Source: Cryobacterium sp. Y50
GTDB taxonomy: Bacteria > Actinomycetota > Actinomycetes > Actinomycetales > Microbacteriaceae
NCBI RefSeq assembly: GCF_002929805.1
Contig: NZ_PJJM01000104.1
Span: forward strand, 124,001-188,000
DNA: 64,000 bases
Reading direction: 5' to 3'
Under the pieces are notes generated by a model. It did not search any database, had not been told where the DNA came from, and was given only the letters and a program-made list of their open reading frames with translations. The position numbers and the translations under genes are program-made. Shown one piece after another: positions 43,889 through 55,297 of this stretch (positions are counted from its first letter, which is position 1; every line of letters begins with the position of its first letter).

Positions 43889-44266
43889 ATGACTTCTTTC
43901 GTCGCCCAACCGACCATTTTCAGCCGCATCATCGCGCGTGAGATTCCGGCGACGATTGTCGCCGAAACCGAGCACATCATCGCCTTCCTCGACATCGCAC
44001 CCAAGGCCCCGGTTCACGTTGTCGTCACCACGAAAGACCCGCAGTATCAGAACGTGGTCGAGCTCGCCGCTGGCAATTCCGCCCTGCTGGCCGAACTCGT
44101 CGCCGTCGCCGAGCAGATTGCGGCCGAACGCACCAACGGACAGTTCCGCCTGGTGTTCAACACCGGAGCGGCTGCCGGCCAGACGGTCTTCCACGTACAC
44201 GCGCACGTTTTGGGCAGTCCGGAACAGTCGGAGCAGCTGGGGGAGGATTCACTTGGCGCCCTCTGA
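43889..44266 (+). CDS. Histidine triad (HIT) nucleotide-binding protein
   Basis: A 125-residue HIT/HINT protein that hydrolyses AMP- or GMP-linked substrates. The HIT triad is HVHAHVLG (His102, 104, 106), with FCRI-like start FSRIIAREIPA and FLDIAPKAPVHVVV. It overlaps phoH by 14 bases. A leaderless promoter precedes it. Confidence 0.94.
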   Translation: MTSFVAQPTIFSRIIAREIPATIVAETEHIIAFLDIAPKAPVHVVVTTKDPQYQNVVELAAGNSALLAELVAVAEQIAAERTNGQFRLVFNTGAAAGQTVFHVHAHVLGSPEQSEQLGEDSLGAL

Positions 44267-45323
44267 TCCCCATCTGGAATTACACTTCTCCGTCGACGGT
44301 GTCGCCATGGTGCGTCTGCTCGGCCCCGAAGACCGCTACCTGAACACCATCGAGGCCGCTTACCCGAACGTCGATGTGCATGTGCGCGGCAATGACGTGA
44401 CCCTCGGCGGCTCGGCCGACGACGTTGAGGCCGTACGCCGCCTGATCGAGGAGCTGCAGGTGGCCCTGCGCACCGGCCACGACCTCGGTGAGATCGAGGT
44501 AGCTACCGCAGCACGGAGGCTCGCCATCGACAGTTCTATCAGCCCTTCCGCCCAGCTCGGCGGCCCGATCCTGACCGCCAGGGGCAAGAGTATCCGGGCC
44601 AAGTCTCTCGGCCAGAAAGAGTACGTCGACGCGATCGATGACAACACGATCGTGTTCGGCATCGGACCGGCCGGAACCGGCAAGACCTACCTTGCCATGG
44701 CCAAGGCGGTGCGCGCCCTGCAGAACAAGGAGGTCGAACGCATCATCCTGACCCGTCCGGCTGTGGAGGCTGGCGAACGGCTCGGATTTCTGCCCGGCAC
44801 CCTCACCGACAAGATCGACCCCTACCTGCGGCCGCTCTACGATGCACTCGGTGAAATGCTTGATCCCGAACTGATCCCCAAGCTGCTTGCGGCCGGAACG
44901 ATCGAGGTCGCCCCGCTCGCCTACATGCGCGGACGCACTCTTAACGCGAGCTTCGTCGTACTCGATGAAGCCCAGAATACGACGCCGGAACAGATGAAAA
45001 TGTTTCTGACCCGTCTCGGTTTCGGTTCGAAGATGGTCATCACCGGCGACGTCACCCAGATCGACCTGCCGGCCGGCACGAGCGGTTTGAAGCTGGTCAC
45101 CCGCGTGCTCGACGGAATCGACGACATCCACTTCGCTTATCTGACCAGCGCCGATGTCGTTCGGCACTCGCTGGTTGGTCGTATCGTCGATGCCTACACC
45201 GAGTACGACGCGCAGAAGCAGGCCCTCCGACAGGAGAGCGCCGAAGCCCGAGAATTCGCCACCCGTGGCCCCCAGCGCACCGGCAATGCGCCCGGCCGCA
45301 ATCCGAAACGGAGTTCCAGTTGA
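44253..45323 (+). CDS. PhoH family P-loop ATPase
   Basis: A 356-residue PhoH-like ATPase with a KH-like N-terminal region ([25 protein letters not shown]) and a P-loop domain with Walker [12 protein letters not shown] and Walker [12 protein letters not shown]. PhoH is linked to RNA metabolism and is regularly found with ybeY. TTG 44253 has GGGGGAGG eight bases upstream and is preferred over the longer open frame, which is shadow inside the HIT gene. The stop overlaps the ybeY TTG (TTGA). Confidence 0.92.
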   Translation: MAPSDPHLELHFSVDGVAMVRLLGPEDRYLNTIEAAYPNVDVHVRGNDVTLGGSADDVEAVRRLIEELQVALRTGHDLGEIEVATAARRLAIDSSISPSAQLGGPILTARGKSIRAKSLGQKEYVDAIDDNTIVFGIGPAGTGKTYLAMAKAVRALQNKEVERIILTRPAVEAGERLGFLPGTLTDKIDPYLRPLYDALGEMLDPELIPKLLAAGTIEVAPLAYMRGRTLNASFVVLDEAQNTTPEQMKMFLTRLGFGSKMVITGDVTQIDLPAGTSGLKLVTRVLDGIDDIHFAYLTSADVVRHSLVGRIVDAYTEYDAQKQALRQESAEAREFATRGPQRTGNAPGRNPKRSSS

Positions 45324-45784
45324 GCATCGAAGTCAACAACGAGTCGGCCATCCCGGTCGATGAGGCTGCCATCTTGCGCCTGGCCGCCTTCGCGCTCGAC
45401 ACCATGCACGTGCACGCCGACGCCGAACTCGCGATCGTGCTCGTCGATGAAGGGGCCATGGAGCAGCTGCATGTGCAGTGGATGGACGAGCCCGGTCCCA
45501 CTGATGTTTTGAGCTTTCCGATGGACGAACTGCGCCCCGGAACCGAGGAGCAGGAGACCCCGCCCGGACTGCTCGGCGATATCGTGCTCTGCCCGCAGGT
45601 CGCCAAGGAGCAGGCCGAAACCGCCGGCCACAGCACTCTCGATGAGCTGCTGTTGCTCACCACCCACGGCGTACTGCATCTACTCGGCTTCGACCACGCC
45701 GAACCGGACGAAGAGAAGGAAATGTTCGGCATTCAGCGCGATATCCTCATCGGCTTCGCCATGCAGGAACGACAACGCCCCTGA
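45320..45784 (+). CDS. ybeY: Endoribonuclease YbeY, rRNA maturation factor
   Basis: A 154-residue zinc metallo-endoribonuclease needed for 16S rRNA 3' maturation and ribosome quality control. The zinc motif H-x3-H-x5-H is [11 protein letters not shown] (His116, 120, 126). [10 protein letters not shown] is also conserved. TTG 45320 start, overlapping phoH by four bases; the stop overlaps the next ATG. Confidence 0.95.
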   Translation: MSIEVNNESAIPVDEAAILRLAAFALDTMHVHADAELAIVLVDEGAMEQLHVQWMDEPGPTDVLSFPMDELRPGTEEQETPPGLLGDIVLCPQVAKEQAETAGHSTLDELLLLTTHGVLHLLGFDHAEPDEEKEMFGIQRDILIGFAMQERQRP

Positions 45785-47115
45785 TGCACATTGTGTGGTT
45801 CATTTATGCGGCCGTCGTTCTGGTCGTTTTTGCTGGTCTGATGGCCGCCGTCGACGCCGCGATCACCACCCAATCGCGGGCTGATATCGCCAGCCTGGTG
45901 CCGAATCATCGCGCCAAACGGTCACTCCGCGCGATCGCTGAAGACACCGGCGCGCACCTGAACGCGATCAACTTCATTCGCATTACTGCGGAAACCACGG
46001 CGGCCGTACTGGTGACCCTCGTTTTTGCGACCACGATCGAGGCATTGTGGCTCGCGCTGCTGCTGTCGGCGCTGATCATGACCTCGGTTTCGTTTGTGCT
46101 GGTCGGTGCCAGTCCGCGCAGCGTCGGGCGGGCGCATCCGGTCGCCCTACTGACAGCCACCGCGCTGCTCGTGCATGTTGTGCGCGTTCTGCTCGGACCG
46201 ATCGCGAACGCTCTGGTCGCCCTCGGCAACCGCGTCACCCCCGGGCGCACCAAACTCGCCACCTTCACCTCCGAAGATCAGTTGCTCAGCATGGTCGACG
46301 AGGCCACCGAACTCGACGTGATCGAGGAAGACGACCGCGAGCTCATCCACTCGATTTTTGAGTTCAGCGACACGGTCGTGCGCGAGGTCATGATTCCCCG
46401 CACCGACATGATCACCATCGACGCTGACGCGAGCATTGACGCGGCTATGGGCCTGTTCCTGAGCAGCGGTACCTCGCGCTTACCCGTTCGGGGCGGCGAG
46501 GTCGACGACGTCGCTGGCATCCTCTACCTGCGCGACGTCGCTCGGCTGGTCTTTGAACGCCCGATCAATGGCCTGCAACTGACGGTCGCCGAACTCGCGC
46601 GTCCGGCCGTGTTCGTGCCCGAATCCAAGAAAGCCGACGATATGCTGCGGCAGATGCAGCTTGAGTCTAACCACCTGGCCATGGTCGTTGACGAGTACGG
46701 CGGCATCGCCGGACTCGTCACCCTCGAGGATCTGATCGAGGAGCTCGTCGGTGATATCTCCGATGAGTACGACCGCGACGTGGTCGAGTTCGAAGACCTC
46801 GGCGATGGGCATTTTCGGGTCAGTGCCCGACTGCCGGTCGACGAACTCGGCGAACTCTTTGACCTCGAGCTCGACGACGATGATGTCGACTCGGTCGGTG
46901 GCCTTCTGGCTAAGGCGCTGGGGCGACTGCCGGTCGCCGGGTCAGTCGCCTCGGTGAGCGGGTTGAACCTCACCGCCGAACGCACCGAAGGTCGTCGTAA
47001 GCGCATCAGCACCGTGCTGGTGGAGCGAGACGAAGCTCTGATTGATGCGCAGACCGCATTTCTTACGGGAATGAATCGCAGCACAGTGTCTGATGATGAA
47101 GGAGAACGGTTATGA
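45784..47115 (+). CDS. Hemolysin/CNNM-CBS family protein (CorC-like)
   Basis: A 443-residue protein with an N-terminal CNNM/DUF21 membrane region of three helices (about 1-150), two CBS domains (about 195-310, with [14 protein letters not shown] and [25 protein letters not shown]), and a CorC-HlyC transporter-associated domain. Family members are tied to magnesium or cobalt transport or efflux. It sits between ybeY and era, its usual place. The ATG at 45784 overlaps the ybeY stop by one base. Confidence 0.93.
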   Translation: MHIVWFIYAAVVLVVFAGLMAAVDAAITTQSRADIASLVPNHRAKRSLRAIAEDTGAHLNAINFIRITAETTAAVLVTLVFATTIEALWLALLLSALIMTSVSFVLVGASPRSVGRAHPVALLTATALLVHVVRVLLGPIANALVALGNRVTPGRTKLATFTSEDQLLSMVDEATELDVIEEDDRELIHSIFEFSDTVVREVMIPRTDMITIDADASIDAAMGLFLSSGTSRLPVRGGEVDDVAGILYLRDVARLVFERPINGLQLTVAELARPAVFVPESKKADDMLRQMQLESNHLAMVVDEYGGIAGLVTLEDLIEELVGDISDEYDRDVVEFEDLGDGHFRVSARLPVDELGELFDLELDDDDVDSVGGLLAKALGRLPVAGSVASVSGLNLTAERTEGRRKRISTVLVERDEALIDAQTAFLTGMNRSTVSDDEGERL

Positions 47116-48029
47116 CCGCAGAAACACAGGCGCACCCCGCCGATTACCGAGCGGGATTCGTCTCCTTCGTCGGACGCCCCAACGTGGGAAAATCCACCCT
47201 GACGAACGCACTCGTGGGAGAGAAGGTCGCGATCACCTCGTCAAAACCGCAGACCACCCGCCGCGCCATCCGTGGCATCGTGCACCAGAAGAACGGCCAG
47301 CTCATTCTGGTCGACACCCCCGGCATTCACCGCCCGCGCACCCTCCTCGGTGAGCGACTCAACAGCCTTGTCACCGCCACCCTGGCCGGCGTCGACGTGA
47401 TCGGCTTGTGCATCCCGGCCAACGAGCCGATCGGCCCGGGAGACAAGTTCATCAACGAGCAATTGGATGCCTTCCCACGGGCCAAAAAGGTCGCCATCGT
47501 CACCAAAATTGATGCGTCCTCCAAGACCAACGTCGCCAATCAGCTGCTCGCCGTCTCTCAGCTGCGGGACTGGGAAGCGATTGTTCCGATCTCCTCGACC
47601 AGCCGCATCCAGCTCGACACCCTGGCAACGCAACTCCTGCTCTTGCTGCCGCATGCCGATGCCCCGCTCTACCCCGCTGACACCGTCACCGACGAGACCC
47701 TCGAGTCGCGCATCTCGGAGTTCATTCGCGAGGCAGCCCTCGAGGGCGTCACCGACGAACTGCCGCACTCGATCGCTGTGACCATCGACGACATCATCGA
47801 GCGTGATGACCAAGAACTGGTTGAGATTTACGCCAACCTGTTCGTCGAACGGGATAGCCAGAAGGGCATCATCATCGGCAAGTCGGGCAGCCGACTGAAG
47901 GATGTCGGTACCCGCGCGCGCAAACAGATTGAACCGCTCGTCGGTAAGCGGGTCTTTCTCTCGCTGCGGGTGAAGATCGCCAAGGAATGGCAGCGCGACC
48001 CGAAGCAGCTCGGTCGGCTCGGCTTCTAG
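47112..48029 (+). CDS. era: GTPase Era
   Basis: Era binds the 3' end of 16S rRNA and helps 30S maturation. G1 is GRPNVGKST (21-29), G3 is VDTPGIH, G4 is TKID. The C-terminal KH domain has [23 protein letters not shown]. The 305-residue protein starts with ATGA overlap on the CBS gene, so it closes the hrcA-era cluster. Confidence 0.96.
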   Translation: MTAETQAHPADYRAGFVSFVGRPNVGKSTLTNALVGEKVAITSSKPQTTRRAIRGIVHQKNGQLILVDTPGIHRPRTLLGERLNSLVTATLAGVDVIGLCIPANEPIGPGDKFINEQLDAFPRAKKVAIVTKIDASSKTNVANQLLAVSQLRDWEAIVPISSTSRIQLDTLATQLLLLLPHADAPLYPADTVTDETLESRISEFIREAALEGVTDELPHSIAVTIDDIIERDDQELVEIYANLFVERDSQKGIIIGKSGSRLKDVGTRARKQIEPLVGKRVFLSLRVKIAKEWQRDPKQLGRLGF

Positions 48030-48101
48030 CCCGCCGAGCAGGCAGTTCGGGTCCCGTCCGAAAACCGCCATGGATCGGTAAGACTCACCAGCACTAAATG
48101 T

Positions 48102-48133
48102 TTAGCGCCCGCCCCGAAACGGGTGGCCGCTAA
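48102..48133 (+). terminator. Hairpin after era
   Basis: TTAGCGCCCGC... and ...GGCCGCTAA can pair around an AAA loop (CCCG/CGGG inner stem) with one mismatch and one bulge, 73 nt past the era stop. No T-tract follows. Confidence 0.4.
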
Positions 48134-48220
48134 GGTAACCGTCGTAGCGGCTACCCATATCGGGCACACTCACGCCCGCCGGCCTGAAACCGGCAGGAAC
48201 GGCCCGAGTGCCGCCCGCAC

Positions 48221-49462
48221 TCACCCGCTGAAGGCCTGGACGCAGGAATCATCCTCGGCCGTTTGGCCGGTGAGTCCATCCAGAGCCTGAACGGTTGGCT
48301 CGGGGGTGGGGAGCGCAGTTTCGCCTGGCGCCGACGTTGACGTTTCGACCGGCACCGGGAGATTCGTCGTCGGGGCCGGCGTGGGTGTTGTACCGGCGAG
48401 AGCGAAGGGCTCGTCGGCTGCGAGTTTGGCGAACATCTCCTCGGCCACAGCGTCGAGCGGTACCACCTTGCCCGGAAAGTCAGAGTCCTCGGTCGTGCCC
48501 GGATATTGTACGAACAGCAGTCGATCCAGGTCGATGTCGTTGAGCGCCAGAGCCATCGAGACCATAGTGTCGATGTTGGCCAGCGACGTCGATAGTGCAA
48601 TGTTGCTCGCCGCAGCGTCGGCCAGGTTGATCAAGGTCGGGATGCTCGTGAGCGTGCCATTGCCCTGAACCGTGCGCATGAGTGAGGCCATGTAAATCTG
48701 CTGCGAGGAGATTCTCGCCAGGTCGCTGCGATCGCCCACGCCTTTGCGGCTGCGCAGAAACGCCAGTGCGGTGTCCCCGGCGACGATACTCGTGCCGGCG
48801 GGCAGATTGAGGCCCGCAGCGGGGTCTTTGATGGCCGCATCCAGGCAGATCGGAACTCCACCGATGGCGTCGCTCAGCTGCACGACCCCATCAAACGAGA
48901 TGAGTCCGGCATAGGGGATGATCAGTCCCGTCAGTTCGGATATGGTCTTGACCACGCAGGGCAGCCCGCCACGCGACATGGCCTCATTGACGGGGCGTGC
49001 GGCCATCGCAGAAAACTCGTCCCCGTTTTTTGTATCCGTGCACGTGGGATGCGGCACGATGAGATCGCGAGGGATACTCACGACGACCGCATTGCTGTGG
49101 TCGGCAGAAACGTGCACGAGAATGTTCACATCGTTGAGGGTGGCGTCACGTTTTCCGTACGCCGCGCTTTGCGTTGCATCGTTGTCGATGCCGACCAAAA
49201 GAATATTGAAGCCGTTTTCGTAGCTTTCGAACTGTGACTCTGCGGCTGACGTGTCGCCATCGGTGATGTCGATGGCGTTGTCGTCGACCTTCTGGTGCAG
49301 GCTCCAGACCGCAATAGCCGCCACGGATGATGCGCTGATCACGGCAACAGCCAGCACCGCCGCCACCGCTTTGAGTGCCCTCGCATAGGGATTCGATCGC
49401 TTCAATCGCCCGTGGCGCGCGATTCCGACCATCCGTTTGCTATGCCTGTTCGCGTCAACCAC
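48221..49462 (-). CDS. LytR-CpsA-Psr (LCP) family cell wall polymer ligase
   Basis: LCP proteins attach secondary polymers such as teichoic acid or other glycopolymers to peptidoglycan. This one has 413 residues: a short basic cytoplasmic part, one membrane segment (about 31-53), then the extracellular LCP domain with FNILLVGIDND, LNDVNILVHVSADHSNAVVVSIPRDL and FLRSRKGVGDRSDLARISSQQIYMASL. A Pro/Thr/Ser-rich tail follows. Start GTG 49462 is proposed; ATG 49432 is ten codons in. It is convergent with era. Confidence 0.92.
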   Translation of the reverse strand: MVDANRHSKRMVGIARHGRLKRSNPYARALKAVAAVLAVAVISASSVAAIAVWSLHQKVDDNAIDITDGDTSAAESQFESYENGFNILLVGIDNDATQSAAYGKRDATLNDVNILVHVSADHSNAVVVSIPRDLIVPHPTCTDTKNGDEFSAMAARPVNEAMSRGGLPCVVKTISELTGLIIPYAGLISFDGVVQLSDAIGGVPICLDAAIKDPAAGLNLPAGTSIVAGDTALAFLRSRKGVGDRSDLARISSQQIYMASLMRTVQGNGTLTSIPTLINLADAAASNIALSTSLANIDTMVSMALALNDIDLDRLLFVQYPGTTEDSDFPGKVVPLDAVAEEMFAKLAADEPFALAGTTPTPAPTTNLPVPVETSTSAPGETALPTPEPTVQALDGLTGQTAEDDSCVQAFSG

Positions 49463-51647
<2,185 letters not shown>

Positions 51648-51675
51648 GCAGACAGCATCCGCTCTAGCGCAACAC

Positions 51676-51709
51676 ACGAAAGCCCAGACTCTGCAGTCTG
51701 GGCTTTCGT
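51676..51709 (+). terminator. Bidirectional terminator after leuA
   Basis: A perfect 15-bp stem (ACGAAAGCCCAGACT and its complement) with a 4-nt loop sits between convergent leuA and the conserved unknown gene, 29 bp past the leuA stop. Its stem contains CTTTCGTT / AACGAAAG rather than a long T-tract. Confidence 0.88.
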
Positions 51710-51753
51710 TGCACCATCCGGGTGCGGTTGTGAGCCTGGCCCTGTGCCGGGGA

Positions 51754-52446
51754 CTAAGCCAGGGCTGGCAGGTATTCTGATCGGTCCGGTGTACGGGTGC
51801 CGAGAAGGACGCGACAATCGTTGATCGCATGGTCTAGCAGGGTATACAGCCGGGCGTCCGGGTCGGAAATGCACGCTTCGCCGATGCCCTGCACGGCGAC
51901 ACGAATGATCGTGTCGGCGGTGCGCGGGGTGAACTTCGTGTGCGACCAGGGGTGCATGCTGCCAATGAAATCACGCGCCCATCGTTCGGCATCGGGAGCC
52001 TGATCAAGGGCGACCCGAATGCTGGCACGCAGCTGTTCGGCCAGCGGCAGATCTGGCAATTGTAGATTCAGAACAGATGCGTTGCGTTCACAGGTGAGAA
52101 TGCCCACCGTCAGCGCGCGCTGACGTTCCAGGCTCGCCACCGGAAGCGCTTCGCACCCGGCGCGCAGGGCGACCACGATTTCGACCCGCTTGTCGGGTCC
52201 GGTCAGGCCGATCACCGATGGAATCAGCAGCGCCAGCCGCGAGCGCGCCGTGTCGGAACTGCAGTCGTTGACCATTCGGGCGAGCGAGGCGAGCACCGGA
52301 TGGGTGCACGCGGGGTGGTCGCTCCACGACTCGCCAGCGAGATAAGAGGCGAATTCCATGAAGCAGCCGCCGCTCTTGGGCGTGCGGTGTTTGCCACGTG
52401 ACAGCACGGGCATAATATCGGGCAGGCTGCCCTGGACTGGCTTCAT
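51754..52446 (-). CDS. Conserved actinobacterial protein of unknown function
   Basis: A 230-residue protein starting MKPVQGSLPDIMPVLSRGKH, with GGCFMEFASYLAGESWSDHP, CTHPVLASLARMVND and SRLALLIPSVIGLTGPDKRVE. I recognise this as a family widespread in actinobacteria, but its function is not known to me. It has no signal peptide, membrane segment or recognisable catalytic motif, and appears mostly alpha-helical. ATG 52446 has GGAGG upstream. Next to recO-uppS (divergent) and leuA (convergent). Confidence 0.85.
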   Translation of the reverse strand: MKPVQGSLPDIMPVLSRGKHRTPKSGGCFMEFASYLAGESWSDHPACTHPVLASLARMVNDCSSDTARSRLALLIPSVIGLTGPDKRVEIVVALRAGCEALPVASLERQRALTVGILTCERNASVLNLQLPDLPLAEQLRASIRVALDQAPDAERWARDFIGSMHPWSHTKFTPRTADTIIRVAVQGIGEACISDPDARLYTLLDHAINDCRVLLGTRTPDRSEYLPALA

Positions 52447-52603
52447 GAAAAACCTCCATACCACGGGGACTACGTCTTCTAAGTTTCCCCCCGTCTGCCC
52501 GGAAAAACCAGTGTCTGATGCGAGTCGTGACAAATTTTCAGCGACCGGAGCCAGCCGTTTGGCCGGTACTCGAGCCGTGACCGAAGTCTGCGCGACGGAG
52601 TGG

Positions 52604-52609
52604 GATAAT
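52604..52609 (+). promoter_or_regulatory. -10 box GATAAT for leaderless recO
   Basis: GATAAT in an extended TGGGATAAT context ends six bases before the recO GTG (52615), with no Shine-Dalgarno sequence, so a leaderless transcript is likely. Confidence 0.6.
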
Positions 52610-52614
52610 TACCT

Positions 52615-53352
52615 GTGCCTGTCTACCGAGATGAAGCCGTCGTACTGCGCACCCACAAGCTGGGTGAAGCCGACCGAATCGTCACCATGCTCACTCGAGC
52701 GCACGGCAAGGTGCGCGCCGTGGCCAAGGGCGTTCGACGCACCGGCTCCAAATTCGGCGCCCGGCTGGAGCCGTTCATGGTCGCTGACGTACAGCTCTAC
52801 GAGGGGCGCAGCCTCGACATCATCACCCAGGCGGAGTCCCTCGGCTCCTACGGCGCCCTGATCACGGCCGACTACGGAAGCTACACCGCAGCGAGTGTGA
52901 TGGTCGAGACTGCCGACAAACTCACCGAATCGGAAGGATCACTGCAGCAATACCTGCTGCTCGTCGGCGCGCTGCGATCGCTGTCCCGGCAGGAGCACGG
53001 TTCCCACCTCACCCTCAACTCCTATCTACTACGGGCCGTGTCGATGGCCGGCTGGGCGCCGAGCTTTCAGGACTGCGCCCGCTGCGGCGCCACGCAGTCA
53101 AGCGATGGCGGGCAACACTCGGCCATGGTCGTGCAGCTCGGCGGCATCGTCTGCGACTCCTGCGCCCCACCCGGATCGCCGCGACTCGACGCAGCGACGA
53201 TCGGCCTGCTGAGCGCCTTGCTCACCGGCGACTGGGAACACGCCGCCGCGAGCCCAGACCGCACCCAAAACCAAGCCGCCGGAGTCGTCGCCGCCTACAC
53301 CCAGTGGCACCTGGGCCGCGGGCTTCGCTCGCTGGAACACGTCGCCCGATGA
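52615..53352 (+). CDS. recO: DNA repair protein RecO
   Basis: RecO promotes RecA loading and strand annealing in RecFOR recombination. The 245-residue protein has an OB-fold N-terminus ([25 protein letters not shown]), [20 protein letters not shown], and a C-terminal four-cysteine zinc site (CARCGA and CDSC). GTG 52615 is the start. The stop overlaps the uppS start as ATGATG. Confidence 0.95.
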   Translation: MPVYRDEAVVLRTHKLGEADRIVTMLTRAHGKVRAVAKGVRRTGSKFGARLEPFMVADVQLYEGRSLDIITQAESLGSYGALITADYGSYTAASVMVETADKLTESEGSLQQYLLLVGALRSLSRQEHGSHLTLNSYLLRAVSMAGWAPSFQDCARCGATQSSDGGQHSAMVVQLGGIVCDSCAPPGSPRLDAATIGLLSALLTGDWEHAAASPDRTQNQAAGVVAAYTQWHLGRGLRSLEHVAR

Positions 53353-54167
53353 TGGCCAGTCTGTTCGGCCACAAACCGTTCACCCACAAAGACGCCGTCG
53401 CGTACAAACCGCTCGACTGGACCGGCCTCTACCCGCCCGACCTGCCCCGCAAGGTCGTACCCCAGCACGTCGCCGTCGTCATGGACGGCAACGGCCGCTG
53501 GGCAAACGGCCGGGGCCTCACCCGGGTCGAGGGCCACAAGGCCGGCGAGGCCGCCCTGCTCGACGTCGTCGCCGGCGCCATCCAGATCGGCGTCAAGCAT
53601 CTCAGCGTCTACGCCTTCTCCACCGAGAACTGGAAGCGTTCGCCCGATGAGGTGCGTTTTCTGATGGGCTTCAACCGGGACGTGCTACACCGCCGCCGTG
53701 ATCAGCTCAATGAGTGGGGCGTGCGCGTCAGGTGGGCCGGGAGCAAACCGAAGCTGTGGGCATCCGTTATCAACGAACTGCAATTTGCCGAGAAACTCAC
53801 AGCGGGCAATGACGTGCTCACCCTCACGATGTGCGTGAACTATGGCGGGCGCACCGAGATAGCGGATGCCGTGCGCGCGCTGGCCGAGGATGTTGCCGCC
53901 GGAAGGCTGCAGCCGTCCGGCATCACCGAGAAGGCTATCGCCAAGCAGCTGTACGTGCCCGAGCTGCCCGACGTCGACCTGTTCGTGCGCAGCTCTGGGG
54001 AGCAGCGCACCAGCAACTTCATGCTCTGGCAGAGTGCCTATGCCGAAATGGTTTTTCTCGATACCCTGTGGCCGGACTTTACCCGCGTCGACCTGTGGCA
54101 CGCGGTTGAGCTCTATGCAGCCCGCAACCGTCGTTATGGCGGAGCGGTCGACACCCCAACTGCCTGA
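53349..54167 (+). CDS. uppS: Isoprenyl (undecaprenyl) diphosphate synthase
   Basis: UppS elongates farnesyl diphosphate with isopentenyl units to make the cis-polyprenyl carrier for cell-wall precursors. [13 protein letters not shown] has the catalytic Asp, followed by [23 protein letters not shown] and [12 protein letters not shown]-like ([16 protein letters not shown]) and AYAEMVF. ATG 53349 or 53352 gives 271-272 residues; the upstream frame is recO shadow. Actinobacteria may make a shorter or Z-type prenyl chain, so product length is not certain. Confidence 0.95.
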   Translation: MMASLFGHKPFTHKDAVAYKPLDWTGLYPPDLPRKVVPQHVAVVMDGNGRWANGRGLTRVEGHKAGEAALLDVVAGAIQIGVKHLSVYAFSTENWKRSPDEVRFLMGFNRDVLHRRRDQLNEWGVRVRWAGSKPKLWASVINELQFAEKLTAGNDVLTLTMCVNYGGRTEIADAVRALAEDVAAGRLQPSGITEKAIAKQLYVPELPDVDLFVRSSGEQRTSNFMLWQSAYAEMVFLDTLWPDFTRVDLWHAVELYAARNRRYGGAVDTPTA

Positions 54168-54250
54168 ATGTTTCAGTTGGGAATACATCGGCCCGGCGCC
54201 CCGTTGACCAGAGTGTGACTGACACAATTCTTACTGAAGCGACCACGTCC

Positions 54251-54928
54251 ATGAGCACCGACACCATCAAGGTGGACATTTGGTCTGATGTGCAATGTCC
54301 CTGGTGCTATATCGGCAAACGCAAGTTTGAGACCGGTGTCGCCCAGTTCGACGGCACCGTCGAGGTCGAATATCACAGCTTTGAACTGTCGCCTGATACG
54401 CCAGTCGATTATGCCGGCACCCCTGTGCAGTATCTCAGCGAAAAGAAGGGCATGCCCCTCGCCGAGGTCGAGCAGATGCTTGAGCGCGTCACCGGTATCG
54501 CCGAAAGTGTCGGCCTGCACTACGACTACGACGCCGTGCACCAGACCAATACGGTCATTTCGCACGAGCTGCTGCACTACGCCAAAGCGCACGGCCGTCA
54601 GCTCGATATGAAGGAGCGCCTACTCAAGGCCTACTTCATCGACGGTCGCCATGTCGGCCGGATCGAAGACCTCGCCGACCTCGCCGCCGAGATCGGACTC
54701 GACCGAGCCGACGTCGTGCGGTCGCTCACCGCCCACGAGCACCTCGCCGCGGTCAAGGCCGACGTGGCACAGGCCGGCGCCTACGGTATCCAGGGGGTTC
54801 CGTTCTTCGTGATCGACGGCCGCTACGGCATTTCCGGCGCGCAGGATCCGACGGCGTTCACTCAGGCGCTCGACCAGGCCCGCGCCGACCGTTCGGTCAA
54901 CGCTCTGGCCGACGAAGCCTCCGCGTAA
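54251..54928 (+). CDS. DsbA family oxidoreductase (FrnE-like)
   Basis: A 225-residue cytoplasmic thioredoxin-fold protein with CPWC near residue 16 and a FrnE-type helical insertion. VDIWSDVQCPWCYIGKRKFE, TNTVISHELLHYAKAHG and VPFFVIDGRYGISGAQ are typical. Its closest well-studied relatives act as disulfide isomerases or in polyketide oxidation. I place the start at ATG 54251 because a TTGACC (54204) and AATTCT (54226) would start transcription between it and GTG 54215. A Cys-rich peptide follows. Confidence 0.9.
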   Translation: MSTDTIKVDIWSDVQCPWCYIGKRKFETGVAQFDGTVEVEYHSFELSPDTPVDYAGTPVQYLSEKKGMPLAEVEQMLERVTGIAESVGLHYDYDAVHQTNTVISHELLHYAKAHGRQLDMKERLLKAYFIDGRHVGRIEDLADLAAEIGLDRADVVRSLTAHEHLAAVKADVAQAGAYGIQGVPFFVIDGRYGISGAQDPTAFTQALDQARADRSVNALADEASA

Positions 54929-54951
54929 CGGCGACACCCAGCGAACTCGCG

Positions 54952-54957
54952 TAGCCT
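54952..54957 (+). promoter_or_regulatory. -10-like box TAGCCT upstream of the Cys-rich peptide gene
   Basis: TAGCCT after the DsbA-like stop could begin a transcript with a leader of about 60 nt that includes the AGGAGA Shine-Dalgarno sequence of the small gene. Confidence 0.4.
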
Positions 54958-55024
54958 GACGGGTAAGCAACCAGCTGTACCCGCAGACTTCACCGTTTCA
55001 CCCAATTGATACAGGAGATAACTT

Positions 55025-55159
55025 ATGACCGACACCGCCACCACGACGCCGCCCGTCTTCACCGACGCGGCCGGCCGTCCCACCATAGAACTCCTGGGCG
55101 CACCCGCCGCAACCGACGAGGCGGCTGGGTCCTGCTGCGGTGGCGGCTGCTGCAGCTGA
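55025..55159 (+). CDS. 44-residue Cys-rich C-terminal micropeptide
   Basis: The frame from ATG 55025 to TGA 55157-55159 encodes MTDTATTTPPVFTDAAGRP then TIELLGAPAATDEAAG and ends SCCGGGCCS. An ideal Shine-Dalgarno sequence (ACAGGAGATAACTT) precedes it, and a strong terminator hairpin follows, so it is probably a real gene. The CC-x3-CC tail could bind a metal or act as a thiol redox tail. It lies between a DsbA-family oxidoreductase and dusB, possibly with its own promoter. I recall similar short peptides in Microbacteriaceae, but no known function. Confidence 0.72.
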   Translation: MTDTATTTPPVFTDAAGRPTIELLGAPAATDEAAGSCCGGGCCS

Positions 55160-55181
55160 TCTGAACCCCTTCATTGCTGTG

Positions 55182-55226
55182 CGCAGCTGCCGAACGCCCC
55201 ATTTGCCGGGCCCGGCAGCTGCGTTT
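55182..55226 (+). terminator. Terminator after the Cys-rich peptide gene
   Basis: CGCAGCTGCCG (55182-55192) and CGGCAGCTGCG (55213-55223) form a perfect 11-bp stem with a 20-nt loop, followed by TTT. This ends a one-gene transcript just before dusB. Confidence 0.75.
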
Positions 55227-55297
55227 CTGCGTGCGCTGGGCATCCGGTCTGCAGAGGATTCGGAGCACCACGCGCTTTCTGGGAGAATTGGTCCACC

